Assembly (NCBI GenBank): GCA_023151145.1
Contig: JAKLJM010000121.1
Span: 1 to 6,829 of the forward strand
From: Bacteriovoracaceae bacterium
GTDB taxonomy: Bacteria; Bdellovibrionota; Bacteriovoracia; Bacteriovoracales; Bacteriovoracaceae
Direction of reading: 5' to 3'
DNA: 6,829 bases
This document shows positions 1 to 4,978 of the stretch, in pieces; within the stretch, counting starts at the first letter, position 1; each line of letters starts with the position of its first letter. The position numbers and the translations under genes are program-made. The notes beneath the pieces are model-generated. The model did not search any database and had not been told where the DNA came from. It worked only from the letters and a program-made list of their open reading frames with translations.

Positions 1-570
1 GCTTCATCTGCAATTTTTTCATTAATTCTAGGTTTAGCTCTACAAGACACATTAGGAAATTTATTTTCAGGTGTCGCTCTACAAATTGATAAGCCATTTG
101 AGATTGGTGATTGGCTCGAGGTGATGAATGGACAAGAAAGATTAGTTGGTCAAGTTCAAGAGATTACCTGGAGAGCTACTTATTTACTTGGTCTTGGTGA
201 TGAAACAATTCTTATCCCCAACCGCATGATTGCTCAAAGCCAGATGCTCATTTTTTCTAAAAACCATAAACCACCACGTTTTAATCAGTTGTTTAGAATT
301 CAATATGGAACGGATATTGAACAAGTAAAAAACATTCTCTTAAGCGTTGTAAAATCTAACTCCAACGTGCTAGAAGAGACAGAGCCAAGAGTCTTAGTTA
401 TGGAAACTTCCGAATCATGGATTACGTTAAAAGTTTTTTATAGCTTATCTGATTACGGATTAAGATTTAGAACTGGTGACGTTATTTTGCGACAAATATT
501 AAAAGAATTTGAAGCAAACAATATTAAATTCGCCACTCCAAGTATGAAACTTGTCAGTGCTGAAAATTAA
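1..570 (+). CDS. MscS-family mechanosensitive ion channel, C-terminal part (5' end cut by window)
   Basis: The reading frame is open from base 1 and encodes the last 189 residues of a small-conductance mechanosensitive channel. MscS proteins form inner-membrane heptamers that open under membrane tension to release solutes in hypo-osmotic shock. The first visible residues are the end of the pore-lining helix TM3, with LGLALQDTLGNLFSG matching E. coli MscS LGLALQGSLSNLAAG. The hinge DKPFEIGDW and the middle beta domain follow (about residues 30-95), containing ILIPNRMI, which corresponds to the IVIPNGKI strand. The rest is the C-terminal alpha/beta domain, with YGTDIEQVKNIL matching YDSDIDQVKQIL. 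The N-terminal membrane helices lie outside the window, so total length and any extra upstream domains are unknown. No cyclic-nucleotide or other domain follows the MscS core. rlmN begins 11 bp after the stop, so the two are probably co-transcribed. Family assignment is firm; the ion or regulatory specificity is not visible. Confidence 0.93.
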   Translation, partial: ASSAIFSLILGLALQDTLGNLFSGVALQIDKPFEIGDWLEVMNGQERLVGQVQEITWRATYLLGLGDETILIPNRMIAQSQMLIFSKNHKPPRFNQLFRIQYGTDIEQVKNILLSVVKSNSNVLEETEPRVLVMETSESWITLKVFYSLSDYGLRFRTGDVILRQILKEFEANNIKFATPSMKLVSAEN

Positions 571-581
571 AACGACAACTC

Positions 582-1655
582 ATGCAAAAACCACATTTTT
601 ATGATTTAACCTATAACCACTTAGTCACTTTACTTGAGAGTAAAGAGTTAAATCCAACTGGTGCCTCAAAACTTTTTCGTTGGCACTATAAATTTAAAAA
701 AACAGAAAAATGTGAGTTAGAACTTTCTAAAGCCACTCAAGAATTCATCTATGAAACTTTTAATTTTCAGCTTCCAGAAATAGTTACGGCCGTTGAATCC
801 GACGATCAAACCGTCAAGCTTTTACTCAAGCTCAGTGATGGTGAAACTGTCGAAACAGTCATTATCCCTTTTCAAAATAAATACTCGATTTGTCTTTCTT
901 CGCAAGTTGGTTGTGCCATGAAATGTTCATTTTGCTACACAGGCACTCAAGGTCTAAAACGCCATTTAAATAGTCATGAAATTGTTTCACAAATTATTGT
1001 CGCTTGGAATTGGTTACTCATTCACCGTTCCTCATCTGAGGGATCTAGTGCTATAGGGCAAAAAACTATTAAAAGTATCGTCTTTATGGGACAAGGTGAA
1101 CCTCTGCATAACTTTGATCAAGTTAAAAAATCCATTGAAATTCTTTTAGATCAACATGGGTTTTCTTTTGGTAAAGAGAGAATCACCATCTCTACCGCAG
1201 GATATTTACCTGGACTTAAGCGCTGGCTCGCTGATGATATGCCCAATGTGAATATTGCCCTATCGCTCCATAGCCCTATGGCCGAAAAAAGAAATAAATT
1301 AATTCCTTTAAATCTTCGCTACCCACTTGAAGAGGTCTTAGAAATTATCGAACAAATTCCAATGCAGAAAAAACAGTTTATTACTTTCGAGTATTTATTG
1401 ATTGATGAATTTAATGATTCTAGTGATGATGCCCACGCGACAGCTCAATTAGTGAAAGATAAAAAAACGCTCATGAACTTAATTCCCTTTAATCCGATTC
1501 CGGGACTCACGTTTAAACGTTCTCGCGACGAAAATGTACAAAACTTTAAAAATATTCTCGAGAGCTATAAGATCCCCTCAATGATTCGCACCACTAAGGG
1601 GGATGATATTCTGGCGGCCTGTGGCCAATTAAAAAGCAAAAATTTAAATGCTTAA
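582..1655 (+). CDS. rlmN: Dual-specificity 23S rRNA A2503 / tRNA A37 C2-methyltransferase RlmN (radical SAM)
   Basis: Radical-SAM enzyme that methylates C2 of adenosine 2503 in 23S rRNA, and in E. coli also A37 of some tRNAs. It uses SAM both as radical source and as methyl donor. The 357-residue length is normal. The cluster motif C111-x3-C115-x2-C118 is intact. The other catalytic residues align with E. coli RlmN: E91 (E105), resolving C104 (C118) and the methyl-carrying C347 (C355) in GDDILAACGQL. The SAM-binding GEP motif reads GQGEP (170-174), where E. coli has GMGEP. N304 lies in IPFNPIPG. The N-terminal HhH-like part (LFRWHYK) is also typical. ATG 582 fits the family N-terminus (KPxxxDLT), but the 11-bp gap after the MscS stop contains no recognisable Shine-Dalgarno. 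Translation may therefore rely on coupling to the upstream gene. It is RlmN rather than Cfr, given the GDD-AACGQL tail and the housekeeping context. Confidence 0.96.
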   Translation: MQKPHFYDLTYNHLVTLLESKELNPTGASKLFRWHYKFKKTEKCELELSKATQEFIYETFNFQLPEIVTAVESDDQTVKLLLKLSDGETVETVIIPFQNKYSICLSSQVGCAMKCSFCYTGTQGLKRHLNSHEIVSQIIVAWNWLLIHRSSSEGSSAIGQKTIKSIVFMGQGEPLHNFDQVKKSIEILLDQHGFSFGKERITISTAGYLPGLKRWLADDMPNVNIALSLHSPMAEKRNKLIPLNLRYPLEEVLEIIEQIPMQKKQFITFEYLLIDEFNDSSDDAHATAQLVKDKKTLMNLIPFNPIPGLTFKRSRDENVQNFKNILESYKIPSMIRTTKGDDILAACGQLKSKNLNA

Positions 1656-2162
1656 CTACATCAACTTAGCTTCTACTATTTCAATCCAATAGTTATCTGG
1701 ATCCTTGATGAACATAATGTTCTTCATTCCACCCTCACCTAATTTTTTCTGAAACTGCACGCCCATTTTTTCAAATCGAGTTTGTGCTTCTTGAATGTTT
1801 GGAACTGAAAAACAAATATGTCCAAAACCTCGAGGCTCGGTGTTTCCATTGTGATAAGGAGATACATCGTTTAATTCAGTGCCGTGATTATGAGTTAACT
1901 CTAAAACACCTTCACGAGAAAAAGTTTGTTCAGCTTTTTTATCAGCTGGCAGATTTTCAAAAGCCAATTTTTCTTCTTCTGTTTTAAATTTAACTAGAAA
2001 AAATAAAGAAAATTTCCATTCTGCAAAATCTAATTGACGTACCAAACTCATTCCTAAAACGTTTTGATAAAAATCCAAAGTTAATTTTGGATCTCTAATT
2101 CTTAGCATTGTGTGATTAAACACGTATCCACTAGTTTCTTTTACAAACCCCGCACTGCCCAT
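1656..2162 (-). CDS. gloA: Glyoxalase I (lactoylglutathione lyase), long Zn-type form
   Basis: Converts the hemithioacetal of methylglyoxal and glutathione to S-D-lactoylglutathione, the first step of cytosolic methylglyoxal detoxification. The 168 residues contain two beta-alpha-beta-beta-beta modules: FNHTMLRIRDP at the start of the first and GFGHICFSVPN at the start of the second. Predicted metal ligands are H17, E88 (VLELTHN), H115 and E161 (YWIEIVE), matching the Q/H-E-H-E set of the family. Between the modules sits the extra segment (about 57-83) that separates eukaryote-like and Pseudomonas Zn-dependent enzymes from the short 135-residue Ni-dependent E. coli GloA. Zn dependence is therefore inferred. 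Small differences from the human protein include HNHGTE for HNWGTE and DPDNYW for DPDGYW. The start is supported by AAGGA eight bases upstream (2171-2175). The stop codon directly abuts the rlmN stop, so the genes converge without a spacer. No second-step glyoxalase II gene is in the window. Confidence 0.94.
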   Translation of the reverse strand: MGSAGFVKETSGYVFNHTMLRIRDPKLTLDFYQNVLGMSLVRQLDFAEWKFSLFFLVKFKTEEEKLAFENLPADKKAEQTFSREGVLELTHNHGTELNDVSPYHNGNTEPRGFGHICFSVPNIQEAQTRFEKMGVQFQKKLGEGGMKNIMFIKDPDNYWIEIVEAKLM

Positions 2163-2193
2163 AGCGTTATTCCTTTTTTATCTATTTTAACTC

Positions 2194-2256
2194 AAATTCA
2201 TAATAAACAACTTATTCATAAAAAATCTAATATTATTTTAATGAAGAAATTCATAA
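2194..2256. repeat. Three copies of ATTCATAA in the gloA / solute-binding protein divergent spacer
   Basis: The octamer ATTCATAA occurs at 2196-2203, 2214-2221 and 2249-2256 (start-to-start spacing 18 and 35). The outer two copies extend to AAATTCATAA. The copies lie in the only region that can hold promoters for both divergent genes (2163-2275). They could be repeated sites for one regulator, but in DNA this AT-rich chance recurrence cannot be excluded. Candidate -10 boxes nearby are TATTAT (2231-2236) and TAAAAT (2264-2269) on the plus strand, and TAAAAT on the minus strand (2189-2184). None has a convincing -35 partner. Confidence 0.35.
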
Positions 2257-2275
2257 CTTTCGATAAAATGAGCAT

Positions 2276-3019
2276 ATGAAGTCAATGCTCATCACTCTTC
2301 TTTTCTTAACTCTCCCGTCTTTTGCGAAAGAAGTTCGTATGGCATTTTGTATGGATCTTCCTCCCTATGTTATTCAAAAATCCAATTCAGGTATTCAACT
2401 CGATATCATGAAAGAAGCTCTCGCCATGCGCGGACATACTCTCGTTCCAGTTTATATGTCTTTTGAACGAGCAAAATTAGAATTAGAAGAAAAAAGAATA
2501 GATGCTATTGAAAGAGGAGCTCCCTATTTAATTAATCAGGAGAATATTTACTTTGCAGCGGACTACACGATTGCCTTTAAAGATGTGGCCATTTCTATCG
2601 AAAATCAAAACTATAAAATTCATTCCATTAAAGATTTAAAAGATAAAACCATTTTAGCATTTAAAGGTGCATCTTTTTATCTTGAAAATTTCTTTAAAGA
2701 TTTTGATCCTAGTCACCAAAAATATCGTGAAACTTCAGATCAATCGACCCAGGTAAGTTTACTTTTTAGAAAAAGAGTTGACGTGGTCATTACAGATGAA
2801 GTTATTTTTAAATATCATTTTTTAAATTTTTCTAAGGATAATAAAAATCTTCCGAAATATGTCATACACGACATTTTTCATCATAACTCGTACCCACACA
2901 ATCGTGCAGCTTTTAGGGATAAAAAAATAAGAGAAGATTTTAATTATGGATTAGAGAAAATTAAAAATGGCCAAAGATATAAACAAATCGTTGATTCATA
3001 TACTCTGGCCATCAAGTAA
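2276..3019 (+). CDS. Secreted periplasmic solute-binding protein, SBP_bac_3 type (orphan)
   Basis: Encodes a 247-residue exported protein with a short Sec signal peptide: K2, a hydrophobic core at about 4-14 and cleavage likely after SFA (A17). The mature part resembles family 3 extracellular solute-binding proteins, which bind amino acids or other small polar ligands. Visible features are the opening strand VRMAFCMDLPPYVI, the SGIQLDIMKEAL helix and the segment RIDAIERGAP. The hinge and second-lobe pattern is LKDKTILAFKGASFY, then VDVVITDE. In classical amino-acid binders a conserved Arg (T-x-x-R) holds the ligand carboxylate; the equivalent stretch here reads NQEN (about 87-90), with Asn in the Arg place. 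The ligand may therefore not be an ordinary alpha-amino acid. No ABC permease or ATPase gene is adjacent, and there is no sensor or enzyme domain. No good Shine-Dalgarno precedes ATG 2276. A TAAAAT box at 2264-2269 would put the transcript start almost on the ATG, so a leaderless mRNA is conceivable. Ligand unknown. Confidence 0.85.
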   Translation: MKSMLITLLFLTLPSFAKEVRMAFCMDLPPYVIQKSNSGIQLDIMKEALAMRGHTLVPVYMSFERAKLELEEKRIDAIERGAPYLINQENIYFAADYTIAFKDVAISIENQNYKIHSIKDLKDKTILAFKGASFYLENFFKDFDPSHQKYRETSDQSTQVSLLFRKRVDVVITDEVIFKYHFLNFSKDNKNLPKYVIHDIFHHNSYPHNRAAFRDKKIREDFNYGLEKIKNGQRYKQIVDSYTLAIK

Positions 3020-3025
3020 GAAAGA

Positions 3026-3421
3026 TTATTTTTTTCTAAAAATTCTATCTAAAGACCAGCTCCCTGCTCCCGCAAACATGAAGAACACACAGATGGCCAA
3101 ATAGAGTAAAGACATTTCTTGTTTTTGAAATGGATCTGCGCCATGTGCTCCAAAAGCTGCCACAAACATTGTAAAGCCTAAAAAAAGCGAAGCGACTCTC
3201 GTATAAAGACCCAAAGCAATTAAGCCACCACCAATTAATTCTGCTAAACCTGCACACCAAGCAAATAAAACTGGCACAGGAAAACCTAAGGCAGTTACTC
3301 CACCAATTAAACCTTCAGACGGTGGAACTTTTCCTAATCCGTGCGCAATGGCCATGGCCGCTCCAGCAAACACTCTTAGGACAAACATACCAAAATCTGG
3401 TTGATGAATAAGCTTCTTCAT
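3026..3421 (-). CDS. DoxX-family integral membrane protein
   Basis: A 131-residue inner-membrane protein of the DoxX family. Members are linked in different bacteria to quinone or thiosulfate oxidation and to redox or oxidative stress, but the biochemical role of this one is unknown. Four hydrophobic segments are visible at about 11-30, 44-68, 75-95 and 105-122. The first carries LRVFAGAAMAIAHGLGK, the typical family start (LLRxxxGxxFxxHGxxK), and AELIGGGLIALGLYTR is the usual helix 2-3 region. The C-terminus is basic (DRIFRKK). I chose ATG 3421 because GGAGG (3426-3430) precedes it. An in-frame ATG at 3442 would add seven residues (MNFHGGK), has no Shine-Dalgarno, and would lie only about 6 nt after the predicted transcript start. 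The gene converges on the solute-binding protein gene with a 6-bp gap. It lies downstream of the PLP enzyme gene on the same strand but seems to have its own promoter. Confidence 0.87.
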   Translation of the reverse strand: MKKLIHQPDFGMFVLRVFAGAAMAIAHGLGKVPPSEGLIGGVTALGFPVPVLFAWCAGLAELIGGGLIALGLYTRVASLFLGFTMFVAAFGAHGADPFQKQEMSLLYLAICVFFMFAGAGSWSLDRIFRKK

Positions 3422-3425
3422 TTTT

Positions 3426-3430
3426 CCTCC
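3426..3430 (-). promoter_or_regulatory. Shine-Dalgarno deciding the doxX start
   Basis: On the minus strand GGAGG lies four bases before ATG 3421-3419 (GGAGGAAAAATG). It is the strongest ribosome binding site in the window. No comparable site precedes the upstream in-frame ATG at 3442, so this site fixes the start at 3421. Seen directly; its function is inferred from the anti-Shine-Dalgarno match. Confidence 0.75.
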
Positions 3431-3455
3431 ATGAAAGTTCATTAAAATTGTTTTT

Positions 3456-3464
3456 AGTATAACA
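3456..3464 (-). promoter_or_regulatory. Probable extended -10 promoter for doxX
   Basis: Minus-strand TGTTATACT is an extended -10 element (TG-N-TATACT, five of six to TATAAT). It would start transcription near 3449, about 28 nt before the doxX ATG. No good -35 hexamer lies 16-18 bp upstream, which is compatible with the TG extension. It is downstream of the GTTAC-N6-GTAAC dyad, so an upstream-bound regulator could act on it. Confidence 0.42.
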
Positions 3465-3516
3465 GTAATTTTAATGAAGAATATTTTTCCTTAGTAAAAA
3501 ATGAATATTTGTCATA

Positions 3517-3532
3517 GTTACAATTTTGTAAC
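3517..3532. promoter_or_regulatory. GTTACAA-TT-TTGTAAC palindrome (putative operator)
   Basis: A perfect inverted repeat with 7-bp arms and a 2-bp centre, equivalent to GTTAC-N6-GTAAC. It sits in the spacer between the end of the PLP enzyme gene and doxX, about 55 bp upstream of the predicted doxX -10. The compact symmetric shape is that of a site for a dimeric helix-turn-helix regulator. It is a poor terminator: a 2-nt centre cannot form a full hairpin loop, and no T run follows directly on the minus strand (the first T run is some 14 bases later). No known regulator motif is claimed. Confidence 0.5.
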
Positions 3533-3546
3533 CAAACATTTTTAAA

Positions 3547-4851
3547 CTAAATTTGATCTAGTGCTTGTTTTAAATCCTCAATTAAATCATCAGAAGATTC
3601 TAATCCTACGGATAAACGAATCATTCCTTCAGAAATTTCCGCACGATCTAAATCCTCTAATGTCATATCAGAATGTGTCATACTACGAGGATGTTCAATT
3701 AAGGACTCCGTCCCTCCAAGAGAAACCGCCAGGTGACAAATTTCAAGACCATTTAAAAACTTAAAAGCTTTTTCTCTACTATCGTTTTTTAAATAGAACG
3801 TAATCATTGAACCAGGACCTATGCACTGCTTTTTATAAATCTTATATTGATCACCGTCTTTGGTAGTCAAAAGACCTGGATAAATAACTTTTTTGATCTT
3901 TGGATGTTTACTAATAGCTTTTGCCACTTTCATGGCTTTTTCAGCTTGTCGCTCCATTCTTACCCAAAGAGTTTCAATAGATCTAGTTAATAACCATGCA
4001 CTGTCTGGTGCAGGAGTCGCTCCTAAAATTGTTCGGAAATCACGGATGGCACTAAAGTGTTTTTGATCTTTGGTCAACACTACTCCAGAAATCAAATCAC
4101 TATGCCCTCCTAAAAACTTAGTTGCAGAATAAAGAATAATATCAGCTCCAAGCTCGAAAGGTTTTTGAAACACTGGCCCCATAAAAGTATTGTCAACAGC
4201 AATGAGTGTTTCTTTGCCACAATACTTATCAACAAGCTTTCTGATTCCTGAAATATCTGTAAGTTTTAAAGTAGGATTTGCAGGCGTTTCTAAATAAACC
4301 ATATCAATCTTACCTGATTTTTTTAGAACAGCTTCAAAAGCCTTTAAATCACTGGTATCAACAGGATAAGTATCAATTGAAAAACGATTCGGGCAAAATT
4401 CTTTAAAAAATAAATATGTTCCACCATAGACTGGATCAGTATAAAGAATCTTACCACCTTTAGGAATGAGCGCTAATATGGTTGTACTAATGGCACTCAT
4501 TCCAGAGGGAAATAACAATGAATGAGTTGCCCCCACCTCAGCTGCAATAATTTTATCTTCAAAAATTTCTGAATTTGGATTATTTAAGCGAGAGTAAACC
4601 AAACCTGGTTCCTTACCATCATTACCTGGTAAATGATAAGCTCGTTTAAAAAACAACGCTCCTTCTTCTGCAGAAGAAAATTCAAATGTTGAAGTTCTAA
4701 AAAGTGGAGCTTTGATAGAATATTCAGATAAACCCGAACGATAACCAGACAAAATAACTGAAGTCGCTGGATGATAATGTCTTAGTGGATCTTTATAGTG
4801 ACGTTTTTCTTTTTTTTCAGATGAAATTTTTTTTGATGTTTTCTTTTTCAT
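3547..4851 (-). CDS. PLP-dependent trans-sulfuration-type enzyme (cystathionine gamma-synthase / methionine gamma-lyase-like)
   Basis: A 434-residue cytosolic fold-type I PLP enzyme of the Cys/Met metabolism family (COG0626), acting on sulfur amino acids or O-acyl-homoserine. Predicted PLP lysine K245 lies in YSATKFLGGHSD. D220 (AVDNTF) should bind the pyridine nitrogen and Y142 (VYGGTY) stack on the ring. Y86 and R88 (YSRLNNP) should bind the neighbouring subunit's PLP phosphate. R412 (IRLSVGLE) should hold the substrate carboxylate, with SLGGTESL (377-384) before it. The early region SIKAPLFRTSTFEF, with a long segment before YSR, resembles proteins annotated 'cystathionine gamma-synthase family' or methionine gamma-lyase. 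The Cys that marks classical methionine gamma-lyase (YGC) is Gly144 here, so gamma-synthase, O-acetylhomoserine sulfhydrylase or gamma-lyase all remain possible. The first 20 residues are very lysine-rich (9 Lys) and lie outside the catalytic core. No later in-frame ATG precedes codon 118, fixing the start. The leader contains a strong hairpin over the start region. Confidence 0.92.
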   Translation of the reverse strand: MKKKTSKKISSEKKEKRHYKDPLRHYHPATSVILSGYRSGLSEYSIKAPLFRTSTFEFSSAEEGALFFKRAYHLPGNDGKEPGLVYSRLNNPNSEIFEDKIIAAEVGATHSLLFPSGMSAISTTILALIPKGGKILYTDPVYGGTYLFFKEFCPNRFSIDTYPVDTSDLKAFEAVLKKSGKIDMVYLETPANPTLKLTDISGIRKLVDKYCGKETLIAVDNTFMGPVFQKPFELGADIILYSATKFLGGHSDLISGVVLTKDQKHFSAIRDFRTILGATPAPDSAWLLTRSIETLWVRMERQAEKAMKVAKAISKHPKIKKVIYPGLLTTKDGDQYKIYKKQCIGPGSMITFYLKNDSREKAFKFLNGLEICHLAVSLGGTESLIEHPRSMTHSDMTLEDLDRAEISEGMIRLSVGLESSDDLIEDLKQALDQI

Positions 4852-4855
4852 ATTG

Positions 4856-4894
4856 CTCGCCTATGACTTTTTTGTTTTAAAAATCATAGGCGAG
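4856..4894 (-). promoter_or_regulatory. Hairpin in the 5' leader of the PLP enzyme gene, covering its ribosome binding region
   Basis: A perfect 11-bp inverted repeat, CTCGCCTATGA (4856-4866) and TCATAGGCGAG (4884-4894), flanks 17 bases. The inside can add five more A-T pairs (4868-4872 with 4879-4883) with one bulged base, leaving a 6-nt loop. In the minus-strand transcript the 3' arm contains AGGCGAG, the only purine-rich stretch before the ATG. It ends four bases from the start codon of the PLP enzyme. Neither strand has a T run after the stem, so it does not look like an intrinsic terminator for the upstream GNAT-like gene. A translational control hairpin is the most natural reading; a DNA operator with two distant half-sites is the alternative. 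Confidence 0.6.
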
Positions 4895-4895
4895 A

Positions 4896-4978
4896 TATGC
4901 TTAAAAAGTGAAGTTCTAAATAATTTTATTTTCTTTCAAAGACTATATGTATTTTATGCTTAAAACACTCAAGTACTA
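4896..4978. repeat. Imperfect 24-bp direct repeat between the GNAT-like gene and the PLP enzyme gene
   Basis: TATGCTTAAAA occurs at 4896-4906 and 4955-4965. The similarity continues: with a single 1-base gap, 20 of 24 columns match from 4896-4918 to 4955-4978, ending in AAGT-T/A-CTA in both. The second copy runs into the stop codon of the GNAT-like gene (4976-4978). The first copy ends two bases from the leader hairpin. On the minus strand the copies read TAG(T/A)ACTT..., and the distal one includes TTGAGT, a possible -35. These could be paired regulator sites or the remnant of a ~60-bp tandem duplication of the gene end. Confidence 0.55.

Noticed and set aside
1784..1987. Plus-strand open frame of 67 codons
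   Set aside because: Lies wholly antisense within gloA, whose ligand residues and motifs are intact; a shadow frame.
3045..3260. Minus-strand open frame of 71 codons overlapping doxX in another frame
   Set aside because: Aromatic- and Cys-rich translation with no family resemblance, inside a well-supported DoxX gene.
2235..3481. Shared 14-mer ATTTTAATGAAGAA in two spacers (2235-2248 and 3468-3481)
   Set aside because: Given the AT-rich composition and window length, one such match is about what chance would give, and the flanks do not align.
3561..3764. Plus-strand open frame of 67 codons
   Set aside because: Antisense to the conserved C-terminus of the PLP enzyme; no ribosome binding site.
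3547..4851. Naming the PLP enzyme methionine gamma-lyase (mdeA/megL) or metB
   Set aside because: The diagnostic Cys is Gly144, and nothing in the context fixes the substrate, so no gene symbol was given.
4856..4894. Strong hairpin as a rho-independent terminator for the GNAT-like gene
   Set aside because: No T run follows the stem on the minus strand (CAATATG follows) or on the plus strand; the T-rich part is inside the loop. Its place over the ribosome binding region fits leader regulation better.
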